NCBI GenBank assembly: GCA_001972305.1
Contig: BDDD01001478.1
Span: 124,001-188,000 of the forward strand
DNA: 64,000 bases
Reading direction: 5' to 3'
DNA from: Cephalotus follicularis
Taxonomy: Eukaryota > Streptophyta > Magnoliopsida > Oxalidales > Cephalotaceae
Below the pieces are notes generated by a model. It saw nothing but the letters and a program-made list of their open reading frames with translations. It ran no database searches and was not told the DNA's origin. The position numbers and the translations under genes were made by a program. Positions 23,957-35,787 of the stretch are shown here, piece by piece (the first letter of the stretch is position 1; every line of letters begins with the position of its first letter).

Positions 23957-24384
23957 TCAATAACAACAAGAACAAAACATATTACAAACTAAAACCATAA
24001 ACATTAGTGTCTTCATGTTCCCCAAAGTGTTCTCCAACAACAGCAGTTTCCCAGAAATCATAATGTTGTATTCCCTTGAACTCAATTCTGCCCTCAGTGC
24101 ATCCCCAACATCATTGCCCTTGTTATTGGTCCAATCTTCTACCCTATGTGCATCAATACCAATACATGTAGGATAGCACCAACCCAAGAAACCACATCCA
24201 CAATTCTTATCTTCACAGTAGTAATAAAGTTTGTTTTTGTTCTTCTCAGAGTGCACACAGTCTTAATTGCAGCTTGTTTCCCACATTTGCATAATTTAGA
24301 CATGTACCTAAATCCACCGAAGGAGTTCAAGCTTGATGAAGACATATCTATCATAAACCAAACCAAAGAACCATGTAATTTCAA
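23957..24384 (-). pseudogene. GRF-type zinc-finger frame convergent with the MULE transposase
   Basis: On the minus strand, MSSSSLNSFGGF is followed by LCKCGKQAAIKTVCTL in one frame and KNKLYYYCEDKNCGCGFLGW in the next. Joined, these give the Cys-x-Cys...Cys...Cys pattern of a GRF zinc finger. A one-base shift near 24250 separates the halves. The protein is short (about 130 aa). GRF fingers bind single-stranded nucleic acid in other proteins. The tail-to-tail layout recalls mudrA/mudrB of maize MuDR, but whether it belongs to the MULE is inference. Confidence 0.6.
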
Positions 24385-24702
24385 TTTCCTGTTATAATTG
24401 CAAACTGAGATCCACTTATATCCCCCACAATTTAAAGTTCAATAAGCATATTTAAAAATAGAAACCATAATTTGAAACCCCTAATTCAATAAGCTACACA
24501 TCTATGTTATTGTGTTCAACAAAGAGAGGGAGAGATACTAATGTACCCCAATTTGAAACCCTAATTCGAAAACAGAAACCAAAAATCACCTTCTTTGCGT
24601 GGCTGAACAATATTTCGTTGCATCACCAAATTGAACAACAGTGAACAAGATTGTGTGGCTAAACGAACGGCGTTGGTGGTTAATGTGTATTTACGGTTTA
24701 GG

Positions 24703-24840
24703 TATTAAATGAAATATAATCTTGTATTTTAGGAAACATGATATTCCCAATTAATTGATTGTATGAAGTTAGCTCCTATATATATGTAACCAAAATCCTC
24801 TTTCAATGTATGAAAAACATCAAAGTTTTTATCTTTATCA
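24703..24840 (+). repeat. 5' LTR of the copia element
   Basis: TATTAAATGAAATATAATC ... TTTATCA; about 92% identical by eye to 35650-35787. The expected first dinucleotide TG reads TA in both copies. Confidence 0.85.
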
Positions 24841-24851
24841 TGGTATCAGAG
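24841..24851 (+). other. Primer binding site, initiator Met tRNA
   Basis: TGGTATCAGAG directly follows the 5' LTR and is complementary to the 3' end of plant tRNA-iMet, the standard copia primer. Confidence 0.9.
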
Positions 24852-25434
24852 TAAGTCTAAAAAAAACAAATAAATAAAACAACAAATAGTAGTAACGAAA
24901 AAAAAAACTCAACAAAAGAAGAAGCCCTAGCCGGGCTGCTCTCTACTCACCTCTACACCACCTCTCTTCCCCAACTCGCCAGCTTGCCAACGTGATGATA
25001 GGACCTTCCAGTCATCTTCTCCGGCGCTCTTCCAATCCCCTTCTCTAGCGTCCGATCATCTTCTCAGGCAACCCAGTGTCTTGTTTCCAGTGTCGATCAC
25101 TTCGATCATCTCGTCTGGCACTCCAGTTCCTCTCTTCCACCATCGATTTTGCTAAAAGTCAAAGTTCCAGCGCTGATCTGTCACTGTGATGATGGTTTGT
25201 CTATCTGGTTTTGATGGTGTTGTTCTCCTTTTCGTGTTTTGGTGTTGATATGAAGCCGTAAAGTGTTTTTGCCATGGCATTTCTCTCGCTTGTGTTATGG
25301 TCTCGTGTGGTATGGTTTGATACTTCTGATCTAGTCTTCTCTCTCTTGTGATATGGGTCGTGTGATATGGTTTGATGCTTGGTTTATTTTTGTGATCTGA
25401 TCTGGTTTAATATTCGATATTTCATCCTTCCATT

Positions 25435-27406
25435 ATGTCGTCTACTATGGGTACGTCTGATAATAGCACAACTCTATGCATATTCGATGCGTCAACTGAT
25501 TTTAATTAACCTGAAATTAGAAATACTCATTGCATCACTTCTGATAAACTTTTTGGATCTCGTAATTACTTAGTTTGGGCACGAGCTGTATCTTGGTTTC
25601 TTAACTCCAAAATAAAGAAACATCATATTACAGACGCACCCCCTGCTATCACTGATCCCGATTATGAAACATGAAAGTGTGATGATGATTTGATTTATGG
25701 CCTTATCACTAATAGTTGTGTGCCTGATATTGTTCGATCTATTACTTTTCTGGAGACTGCTAAGGATATGTGGACTACTTTGCATGATATGTTTTCTACT
25801 GGTAATAACATGCAAAATCTTTATGATCTATGGCGAGATGTTCTTGATACTAAGCAAGATGGTGATGTTCATGCTTACATGTCTTGTTTTCGTCAACATC
25901 TCAAAGAGTGGAAATTGTATCAGCCTATTTCTTCTGATCTAGTTGTTACTTTACAGCAGCGAGCGACGTTGATGGCTATACTTGCACTTGGTGATGTGAT
26001 GCCACATTTGGAGACTATCCGTAGTCATATTTTAGCCAATATTCCATCACCTACCTTTGCATCTGTGATTGCTCACTTGGGTCTTGTTCCTACTCCTCAA
26101 CCAATTGATTCTTCTACTACTTCTGCTCTAACCACATCTCGTGGTCGGGGCCCTGGATTTTCTCATAATCGTGGTGGTTTTCCTCCTCGTGGCCGTGGTC
26201 GAGGTCAAAAGTATTGTACACATTATCATCAGAATAACCACACAGTTGAGTATTGTTGGAAACTACATAATCAAAACTCTCTGAACCATACTTCAGCACA
26301 TCAAGCTTCTGTGACTAATTCTACTACACCTCTGGCTTCTACTTCTGCGTCGACTACTAGTGATCATGTCTTTTTCTCTCCTGAAGAATATTATGCTCTT
26401 CGACAGTTGTTATCTCAGCCTTCAACTCACTTAGCTCAGTCAGGTAATGTTTTCTTATCTTTTGCACATAATTGGATCATAGACTTTGGTGCATCATATC
26501 ACATGTCACCATTGTCATTATCATCTTTTCGTCCACTGAATAATTTTTCAGTTTGTACTGCTAATGGTAGTCTTGTTCTTGTAGATGGTATTGGTAATAT
26601 CTCTCATACTTCTTCATTGCATTTATCTTTTGTCTCAAATATTCCAAAATTTCCTACTAGCTTAGTCTCAGTTAGCAAACTCACTCGTCAAAATAATTGT
26701 TCTCTAACTTTTTACCCTCCTCGTTGTACTATTCAGGACCTACAGACGAAGAAGGTGATTGGTTCAGGACATGAATAACATGGTCTATATCTTCTAGATC
26801 ATTCCACTTCTGCCTCTTCTTTTTTAGTTGCTACAGATTCAACGGTTTGGTATAAACGGCTTGGACATTCGCCGTTATCTATTGTTCAGCAATTGGTATC
26901 TAGTTGCAAGTCATTAGCTAATTTTTATTATGAGTCTTGTGAATTAGGAAAACATCATTGTTTATCTATCCAACACGCATCAATAATCGTAGTATTAATC
27001 CTTTTGATTTGGTACATTCAAATGTATGGGGACCTACTTCTTTTCCAAGTTTTAATAAATTTAAATATTTTGAGACATTTATTGATGATCACTCTCGCAT
27101 GACTTGGTTGTTTTTACTTTCTGATAGATATGAGGTATATGATATATTTCGCACCTTCTATAATGAAATTTTTACTCAGTTTGGTGTTGAAATCAAAACT
27201 TTTCGTTCTGATACTGCTAAAGAATATATGAGTTCTCATTTCCAAAACTTTTTAAAGGAACATGGGATTATTCATCAAACATCATGTGTATATACTCCAC
27301 AACAAAACGGTATTACTGAAAGAAAGAATCGACATTTACTTAATGTTGCACGAACTATTATGTCTGAGAGGTCTATTCCCAAATTTTTTTGGAATTTCAT
27401 TGTGTT
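25435..27406 (+). pseudogene. Copia gag, protease and integrase 5' part (broken)
   Basis: Starts near ATG 25435. Gag domain: LFGSRNYLVWARAVSWFLNS through SPTFASVIAHLGL. A zinc knuckle CTHYHQNNHTVEYC has Tyr where the second Cys is expected. Protease reads WIIDFGASYHMSP, so the DSGAS active site has Ser changed to Phe. Next come the pre-integrase segment (WYKRLGHSPLS) and the integrase core with DDHSRMTWLF, FRSDTAKEY and TPQQNGITERKNRH. Stops occur near 25506, 25672 and 26776. The frame ends where the LINE begins. Confidence 0.88.
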
Positions 27407-27459
27407 AACTGCTTGTATTTAGGACCTACATATAAAATTTCACCTTATATAATGGGTTN

Positions 27460-29119
27460 TTTTCTTGCCTTTTTGAACCTAAATAGTAACCTATCCTCTC
27501 CCGCCTTTTCCGTGTCTTCTCTTCCACATGCCCTCCCCCCCTCTAAGGTCCCTTTGGTTCCTCTCGTCTGCAAGTCCTCTGGAGAGGCTTTCTCTTTTGA
27601 CCAAGTTAGCCATGTTAGTGAGACAGTTGAAGAGCAGCTCCCATCCTCGTCTGAAGCCTCTTCCAGTGGTTCTAGGGTTTCTTCCTCTCTTTCAAGAAGG
27701 TGTGAGGGTCTGGCTCCCGCTGTTTCTGTAAACCCTTTGTCCGTCGTTGCCCCCAGGCGCAGGCAGGGATGGCCCCTCAACAGGTTTCTGGACTTCAAGC
27801 ACTTGAGAAAGCGCCAGAGGAGTGGAAGCCTGCACAATCGTGGAATAGTTCCTTCCAATATGAAGTGTTGTGCCTCGTCGATAAAGTTGAGGCCGCTCCT
27901 ATTGAGGCGGAGAGTCGCATGCGGTAAGGACCCGTTGGTGGTTGATGCCCTGTCCTCTGAACATTTCCCCCCTCTTGGCCCCCATCCAATGAAGGTCGCA
28001 GGTTCCTCTCAGTGTTTTCCCCAGACCTTCCCTCCTACCCCTCAGTGGAGACAACTTTTCCAACAAGCTCGCAGGATGGATGAGAGGCTCTCCTTCCATG
28101 AGCCCAAGGTAGTGAATGGGGCTGTGTTGTTGAACCACCGGACGATGTTTTTGAGCTGGGTGTCAAGGAATAGTCCAACGCTCTTGTTGGTTACTTCGTT
28201 GGGCAAGAGAATTTCGTTCAAGATAGTAAAAGAACAACTAGAGAAGAAGTGAAGAAAGTGGGGAGGTGTTAGTGTGATCACAGGGGATAACGGGACTTTC
28301 ATTTTCAAATTTGAAAACAGTGCTGCTAGGGATATTGTTCTTAGCAGCGGCCCTTGGGAGGTGTGGGGGGCCTACTTGGCGCTTAGGCAGTGGGAGGAAG
28401 GTATGTCCCTTAGCAAGGACTCCTTTTTCTAGCATTCCAGTGTGGGTCAAGCTATCAAATATCCCATCTGAGCTCTGGACTAAGCCGGGCCTCAGTTATG
28501 TAGCTAGTGCTCTTGGAGTACCCTTGTGTATGGAAGCAGCTACCGTAGCAGGCAACCGTTTAAGTTTCGCTAGAGTTTGTATTGAGATGAAAGCTTCCAG
28601 TAGCTTCCCTACTTCGTATAAAGTCCGTAGTAGGAATGGGACTCTGATTGACGTCATGGTTCAGTATGCTTGAAAACCATCAACATGCTCAGTGTGTAAA
28701 GTTTTTTATCATTCCTCTAAGCAATGCCATCTTGTTGCTAAGAAGGACCTGACTGGTAGACAGGGAGGTACTGGGTTGCATGAAACGCCTGCTATGTTAG
28801 GAGGCCCAGCCCCAGAATGTCAGGGAACGGATGTTAGCCAGAGGCTAGAAATCGATTCTGTTGTGACCCCTTGTGAAGATATCCCCCTTGCTCCGAGGGA
28901 GGCAGGTGCCTCTCTTGTGGGGGCAGTGGAAGGAAATGTTGGTGCTACAAAAAATCCAAATGTAGGTGACCTTGACATTGCTTTGGGATTTGCAACCTCG
29001 CAAGCGGAGGATGGAGTGAACATTCCACAGGATGTTCCAGCAGTTGGCCCAATTGAGCCTTCTGAAGTGAGAGCTCATCCCACCAGTTTTTGCCCGGCCC
29101 AGGACAGCTGTAATCTTTA
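27460..29119 (+). pseudogene. LINE ORF1 (DUF4283-like and zinc knuckle), broken
   Basis: The N-terminal half is Ser/Pro-rich. The middle segment (TLLLVTSLGKRISFKIVKEQL, then GPWEVWGAYLALRQWEEG, then PVWVKLSNIPSELWT) matches the DUF4283-type RNA-binding domain of plant L1 ORF1. A knuckle-like CSVCKVFYHSSKQCHLV follows near 28690. Stops near 28250 and 28671 and several frame changes break it. Its product would bind LINE RNA. Confidence 0.75.
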
Positions 29120-29293
29120 GATTGGGAAGGGGAAGGACCCCATCACTCCCCTCAAGGAAGTTCCGGAGGCAGTGTTCCTCTCTCCAGACACAGCATCTCT
29201 AGACCCCAACATCATGATTCGTAACTTTGTTGGGTCGGGAAAGAGGAGAAAGAAAAAAAGAGATTCCTCGCGTAAAGGTCTCTCTCCACTCTG

Positions 29294-32200
29294 ATGATTA
29301 GTTGTGCATCGTGGAACATTGGAGGGCTTAACCACCCTCTAAAACAAGAAGAGGTAAGGAGGTTTATTTTGTTGAATAAAGTAGTTATATGCGGTCTTCT
29401 TGAATCAAGAACTGCAGCAGGAAATGTACATAAGATTGCTCACAGGATGTGCAAGAACTGGGACTAGGCTACCAACCATGCTTTCTCGCCCTTGGGAAGG
29501 ATATGGGTCATGTGGGACCCCAGCATCCTTAAATTCGAGGTATCCCTCATGACTAATCAGGCCATTCATGGCAAGGCTGTGCTTAGTAATGGGTTTGCAG
29601 TATGTTTGTCTTTTGTGTATGGATTGTGTGACTATAGAAGTAGGAGAGACCTGTGGAAAGACCTTATTTTCAATGCCCAGTTAGCTTCCTCTGTTCCTTG
29701 GCTGATTTTGGGGGATTTCAATGTCTCTAGATTCCCGCATGACCAGCTAAGTGGTCCTCCAAGAGTCTCTAAGGCCATGTCTGAGTTCAATGAATGCCTC
29801 AAATCTATGGAGGTTGATGATATCAGAAGCGTAAGCCGGTTCTTCACCTGGTCGAACAAACGAGCTAGAAATTTTGCTGTCAATAAAAAGCTGGATTGTG
29901 TTTTAGGAAACTGGGAATGGCAAAAATATTTCAATCATAGCTTGGCGCATTTCCATAATCCTAGGGTTTCGGATCATTCCCCGGTATCGGTTTCTCTGGT
30001 GGAAGTTAGGAACAACGGTAACAAGCCATTCAAGTTCCTCAATTTTTGGGTCAAGGATGATCGTTTCCTGGACATTGTGAGAAGAGTTTGGGTCCAGAGG
30101 GCGACTGGTAACCCGCTTGAAGCGGTATTATGCAAGCTTAGGAACTTGAAAAGGGAGTTCAAATATGTTTTCAAGAAGTCGATTCCGAGCTCTAAAATAG
30201 AGGCCATCAGGGGCGAGATTGAGACCACACAAGACAACCTTCTACTCAATCCTTCTGATGATGGGCTCCTTCTCAAAGAAAAGCACATACTGTCCAGGTT
30301 GTGGAAATTCAAAGAAGATGAGGAATCTTTTCTTAAACAGAAATCGCGTATTTTGTGGCTTAGGCTTGGGGATTCCAACAACAAATTTTTCCACCGCTCG
30401 ATTTCTTCTTTGCATCACAGAAATCACATTGGCAGGTTACAAAAACCTGATGGCAGCTGGGCCTATTCCCCGGTAGAGATTGAGCAGGTGGTTGTTGAGC
30501 ATTTCAGGGGCTTTCTTGGTGAGCAGGGACCATCAGGATCTGATGCCTTCCGGCAGGTGTACACCAAGATCCTCTCAGAAGATCAAAAGGCTCTATTGGG
30601 AAGGGACATCTCAGACGAAGAAATCAGGGATGCTTTTTGGGCTCTCAATCCAGAGAAAGCGCCGGGGCTGGATGGATTCAATGGGATTTTTTTCAGGGCT
30701 ATGTGGGGCATTGTAGGAAAAGACCTCATAGTAGCATGTAGATTCTTCTTCTCTCACCCCTACATGCCCAAGGGGCTTAACGCTACGATCATTTCTCCGG
30801 TGCCTAAAACAAAGAACACTGCCTGTATCAGTGACTTTAGACCTATTTCTTGCTGCAACTTCCTCTACAAAGTCCTGTCCAAGATCATAGCTGACAGGCT
30901 CAAGCTCATCCTTACTGACTTTGTCGATGTTGCGCAAGCTGGTTTTATCTCAGGTAGAGTCATCAGAGACAATGTCCTTATTGCTCAGGAGTTGCTTAGA
31001 GGGTATGACCAGAAAGGGGGTATTCCACGGTTTACAATCAAGGCAGATATCCACAAGGCCTATGACTCTATCAGTTGGGATTTTATTCTCCTTTTGCTCA
31101 GTGCAATTGGCTGCCCGTCGAACGTCGTCTCTTGGGTCAGAGTATGCATCACCTCCCCCTTTTTCTCGGTGGCTGTTAATGGCAGCTTGTGCGGTTTCTT
31201 TGAGGGTAAGAGAGGCTTAAGGCAGGGAAACCCGTTGTCCCCCTTTCTGTTTGTGTTAGCCATGGATGTGCTGTCTGGTTTCCTCAATGCAGCAGCAGCC
31301 AAGGAGGGGTTTTTGTTCCACCCCAGATGTAAGAGAGCCGTCGTTTCACACCTGTTGTTTGTAGATGATATTTTGCTCTTCTCAAATGCGAATGTCCGCT
31401 CGGTGAAGCTTCTCCATGACGGATTGAAGCTCTTCCTGGAGGTTTCAGGCATGAGCTTGAACCTTAGTATGTGCCTTATGGTGTTTGGAAATGCTCCGAA
31501 CAGCTCTATTGAAAAGATTAGCAGCTCCCTTCGCATGCAGGTTGGTGCCCTTCCGGTCAGATATCTAGGGATCCCCCTAGTCTCTAGGAGACTCTCGGCG
31601 ATGGATTACAAGTGCCTCACTATTAAGCTAGTTGATAAGATTCAGACCTGGACCAGCAAATGTTTGTCTTACTTGGGTAGATTGCAGCTTATCCAAGCTA
31701 CCCTCTCTGGCATTCAAAACTTATGGATTAGCAATTCTGTTCTTCCCAAAGCCATGCTTTTGGAGTGTGAGAAGATCATGCGAGCGTTCCTGTGGTCCGG
31801 CTCCACGGATAAGAGGAGAGCCAAGGTTTCTTAGGCCAGGGTGTGTTCACCCAAGAGTGAAGGGGGTCTTGGGCTAAGAAGGGCCGTAGATTGCAACATG
31901 GCGCCATGATGAGATTGGTGTGGGATATACTAACGGATAGAACCTACCTCTGGGTCAGTTGGAGTAAAGCAGAGATTCTAAAGAGCTACTCTATATGGCG
32001 GCTGGAACAAAAACAGTCCCTCTCACTAACGTGGAAAATTCTCTTGAACCTTAGAGCGTAGGTTTCCTCTAAGCTGGTCTACTCGGTAGGGAGAAGCTCT
32101 TCCTGGTCCTTATGGCACGATCCATGGTTCCAAAAATTTTCGCTGATTTTAAGGCTGGGTGGTAGGGTGATTTATGACTCGGGGCTACCTCTTGATGCCA

Positions 32201-32898
32201 CTCTCTCTGCGGTTATCTTGGATTCGGCTTGGAATTGGCTAGCCCATGTGAGGCAGTTGAAGGAAATCATTATCGCGTGTTTGGACATCCCAATTGGCCA
32301 GCATGATTCTATTAGCTGGCAAGTTAAGGGTTGGCCTTTCTCCTTCAAATCGGCGTGGGAGTCCATCAGGGTGACTCAATCTGGTGTCCTCTGGGCTAAG
32401 ATTGTTTGGTTCGAATGCGCCATCCCCAGACACGTCTTTTGCTTGTGGTTCTCTTTCCACAAGGCATACCTCACGATGGATAAGCTACAGAATTTTTTCA
32501 TAGTACAAAGTAGTCAGTGCTCCTTCGGTTGTGTTCATCTTGAAACTTTGAATCATTTGTTCTTTGAGTGTCCCTTCACCAAATCCGTATGGAGCAAAGT
32601 CTTGGAGTTTGACATCTGCCCAATCCCAGTAGAATGTAATTGGGATAGCTTAGCCTCTTGGGCTCTGGAGCGTACCAAAGGAAGACAATTCCATAGATGG
32701 ATGAGGAGGATCGAGCTCGCCGTGTCCATATACCATTGCTGGAGGGAAAGGAACAACAGGATTTTTAGGCAAGTTGCAACCTCCCCAAACCAGGTGGTGG
32801 ATTGTATTGTATTTGATGTTGCTAAGAAAGTAGCTCTCTGTTGGAACATCTTAGATACTTTTTACCAACAGAGCCATAGTGGAGAACTAGGACATTGA
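29294..32898 (+). pseudogene. LINE ORF2: endonuclease and reverse transcriptase, broken
   Basis: Start MISCASWNIGGLNHPLKQEE. Endonuclease/exonuclease/phosphatase domain (WLILGDFNVSRFP, RVSDHSPVSVSL) to about 30000. Reverse transcriptase with EKAPGLDGFNG, DFRPISCCN, KADIHKAYDSISWDF, GLRQGNPLSPFLF and LLFVDDILLFSN. A C-terminal zinc-binding domain (CLWFSFHKAYLTMDKL, CVHLETLNHLFFECPF) lies at about 32400-32600. A TAG at 29466-29468 follows KNWD, a TAG ends the long frame at 31834, and a frameshift follows before 32167. The RT core (29492-31831) is one open frame, which suggests a fairly recent insertion. Confidence 0.9.
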
Positions 32899-33544
32899 TG
32901 AATGTATTTTCATCAACAGCTGATCTTAGGCTGGTACAGGGTAATATGGCCTTCATTTTGGGTTTTCTGATCGTGGGTTGGGGTTGGTGCAGCAGTTTTG
33001 TCATGATGATGTGTTGACTGGGGGTCTTCTCCTTTGCATGGGCTGGCGCTAGCGAAGGCTTCCTCTGGTGGTAGGCAATGTGTTATGCAGGCTGATTAGT
33101 GGTACTCAGGGATTTTTGGTTTTGTTTTGAGTTTGTATTCTTGCGTGGGCTGCTCTTCAAAGATAGCCAAGGAGGTCATTTTGGTAGAACACCAGGGCCT
33201 GGGCCTAGGTTCCAGGTAGGGTAGGCCCAGCTTGCTGGTCCTAGGTTTTCCAAATAACGTGGATAGCTTCTTTGTGTGCAAGCTGCGGATACTATACGCC
33301 TTTTGTGTGCTACAAAGTTTTTTTCTAGTGTACATGAGCAAAAAGTTTTTTTTGGAACAGCTTCTTTTGATAGTGGCATAGTGACAGGGTTTGTAGCTAG
33401 TCAGTCTTTGCTTTTGACTGAGGATTATTTTTTTCATAGGTGGCCTTTTTTTAGCCTATGTTTAAAAGGGAAGGCATACACACCCCCTTTTTTATATTTT
33501 TAATATATACTGAACTTTTCCAAAAAAAAAACTGCTTGTATTTA

Positions 33545-35640
33545 ATTACCAGCTAAAGTTTGTGGTCGTACATGTTTTGTTCAAAATCATGGTCTTGGTA
33601 ATGATAAATTTGATGCTTGTGCAATTAAGTGCATTTTTCTTGGCTATTCTCGTTTCTCGAAAGGATATTTTTGCCACTCGTCCACATGTCAGATAATGTT
33701 TACCTCGGTTGAAGTTGCATTCTTTGAAAATGGGTGCTTTTTTAAAAATACATCCTCACTTTCTGTTTTACCTTCACAATCAGTTCCTATGGCTATGGTA
33801 GATGCTTCGGATTTTCTTGTCAATATACCAAAACCGTTGCAAGTTTATGAGCGACTGCGAAAGAAAGATAAGAGTGAGCCATCTATGGAACAGGTCGCCG
33901 TTGTTCCTTCTGTTCAAGCACCTTCGGCGCCTGTAATGGTTCCAATTGAGCTCGCTTATGATAATCTACCATCAGCACCTCTTGGTAATGACCCTCTTCT
34001 CGATAATCGTCCTATTGATCTTCGTAAAAGTAAACGACATTGTACCTTGTATCCTATTTCTTATTTTGTTTCTAATCATTGTCTAACCCTTGCATTTCGA
34101 TCATTTACTTCTAGCCTCGATACTATGTCTATACCCACTAATGTGCAGGAAGCTCTTAAACATCCCGACTGGGTTGTTGCCATGAAAAAGGAATTACATG
34201 CTCTTCAGCAGAATAGAACTTGGTCACTAGTTCCTCAACCTGCGGTAGTAAGTTAGTTGGTTGTCATTGGGTTGTCACTATTAAGCACAATTCTGATGGG
34301 TCTGTAGAGCGTTTAAAGGCTCGGTTGGTTGCGAAAGGATTTACTCAGGAGTTTGAAGTTAATTATGGAGAGACCTTCTCCCTAGTTGCAAAGCTCACAT
34401 ATGTTCACATTATTATATCCTTGGCATTCAATCGATCGTGGCCTCTACATCAATTGGAGGTCAAGAATGCCTTCCTTCATGGTGACTTGAAAGAGACTGT
34501 TTATATGGAGCAGCCTCCTGGATTTCAGCGATAGGGGGAGCAGTTGGTATGTCGCTTGCACAAGTCTCTTTATGGCCTCAAACAGTCACCTCGTGCCTGG
34601 TTCGACAAATTTAGCACAACAATTTGTTCTATTGGCTTCAAACACAACCGGGCCGATCACTATCTATTTGTTCATCACTAATTTATGAGGATGATATCAT
34701 TATTATTGGAAGTGATGCTCAGGGCATTGAGCGTGCGAAGCGTTATCTCACTTCAGAGTTTCAGACAAAAGATCTAGGCTCACTTAAATACTTTCTTGGG
34801 ATTGAGGTAGCTCGATCGAAAGATGATATATTCCTCTCTCAACAGAAGTATGTATTGGATTTACTGATAGAGATCGGTTTATTGGGTTGTCGTCCATGTG
34901 AGACCCCATGGATCAGAATGTGAAACTCTCTACCTTCACATTTGATGCTTCTTTTTCAGATCCGGCCCGTTATTGCCGCCTTGTTTGGAAATTAATTTAT
35001 CTTACTGTGACTCATCATGATATTACTTATTCAGTTAGTTGTGTGAGCAAGTTTATGCACGTTCCAACGGAGGCTCATTAGGGAGTAGTTCTTTGCATCT
35101 TAAGATATCTCAAGAAGTCTTATGGTACTGGACTTCTTTTTCGACCATGTCATTCTCTTAGTCTTCGTGGCTTTTCTGATGTAGATTGGACCGGTTCTGT
35201 TGATGATCGTCGTTCTACTACAGGGTATTGTGTCTATTTTGGAGGTAAAATCGTTTCTTAGAAAAGCAAGAAACAGACAGTTGTGGCTCGATCTAGTGCT
35301 AAGGCTGAATATAGAGCCATTGCACATCTTGTTTCTGAGATTCTATGGCTGAGATCGCTCCTTTCTGACTTGGGATTTCCTATTGTTTCCACAGTACCAA
35401 ATCACTGTCATAATCAGACAGCTATTCATATCTCTGATAATTCAGTGTTCCATGAACGTACTAAGCATATTGAGATTGATTGCTATTTTGTTAGAGATAA
35501 AGTTCGCAAGAAAGTGGTGTCATTGTCACATGTATCCTCAAATTCACAGATTGCAGATATCTTTACAAAAGCTTTGGCACCTAAGCTCTTTACATCTTTT
35601 CGAGATAAGCTGGGATTCGTTGATATCTACTCTCCAGCTT
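33545..35640 (+). pseudogene. Copia integrase end, reverse transcriptase and RNase H (broken)
   Basis: Resumes after the LINE with KVCGRTCFVQNHG and AIKCIFLGYSR. RT: ALKHPDWVVAMKKELHAL, then a frameshift near 34245, then LVAKGFTQEFEVNYGETFS, HQLEVKNAFLHGDL, LHKSLYGLKQSPRAWFDKF. The catalytic YVDD reads YEDD at 34685. RNase H: GFSDVDWTGSVDDRRSTTGYC, KSKKQTVVARSSAKAEYRA, CHNQTAIHISDN and FHERTKHIEIDCYFVRD. Stops near 34533, 34680, 34921, 35081 and 35261. Dead. Confidence 0.88.
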
Positions 35641-35649
35641 GAGGGGGAG
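35641..35649 (+). other. Polypurine tract of the copia element
   Basis: GAGGGGGAG directly precedes the 3' LTR. Confidence 0.8.
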
Positions 35650-35787
35650 TATTAAAGGAAATATAATCTTGTATTTTAGGATACATAATATTCCCAATTA
35701 ATTGATTGTATGAAGCTAGCTTCCTATATATATGTAACCAAAATCCCTTTTCAATTTATGAAAAACATCAAAGCTTTATCTTTATCA
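35650..35787 (+). repeat. 3' LTR of the copia element
   Basis: TATTAAAGGAAATATAATC ... TTTATCA; partner of 24703-24840. Confidence 0.85.

Larger units (their letters stand above)
20181..24702 (+). mobile_element. Mutator-like element (MULE), dead; ends not resolved
   Basis: Holds a mudrA-like transposase gene on plus (20181 to about 23300) and a GRF zinc-finger frame on minus (24384-23957), facing each other. Terminal inverted repeats could not be identified by eye. A copia element abuts the right side at 24703, and sequence related to the MULE tail reappears beyond it at 35788-36120, so the MULE or a second related copy continues there. Confidence 0.65.
27422..33529 (+). mobile_element. L1-type LINE inserted in the copia integrase region
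   Basis: About 6.1 kb, flanked by a 15-base target duplication AACTGCTTGTATTTA (27407-27421 and 33530-33544) and ending in a short poly(A) run (33522-33529), the hallmarks of target-primed insertion. It has the two usual ORFs of plant L1 elements. An N at 27459 lies close to the 5' end, so the first 40 bases may not belong to the LINE. The 33000-33500 stretch is 3' untranslated. Confidence 0.9.
24703..35787 (+). mobile_element. Ty1/copia retrotransposon carrying a nested LINE
   Basis: 138-base LTRs at 24703-24840 and 35650-35787, an initiator-Met tRNA primer site at 24841, gag-pol in copia order (gag, protease, integrase, RT, RNase H), and a GAGGGGGAG polypurine tract before the 3' LTR. A LINE splits the integrase region (27422-33529); without it the copia is about 5 kb, a normal size. 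Flanks are TTAGG and AGGTG, so a 5-base target duplication is not preserved. Many stops and lost active-site residues show it is dead. Confidence 0.93.

Noticed and set aside
24698-24702. A 3-base AGG shared by both copia flanks as a target duplication
   Set aside because: Copia makes 5-base duplications; three bases out of register are likely by chance.
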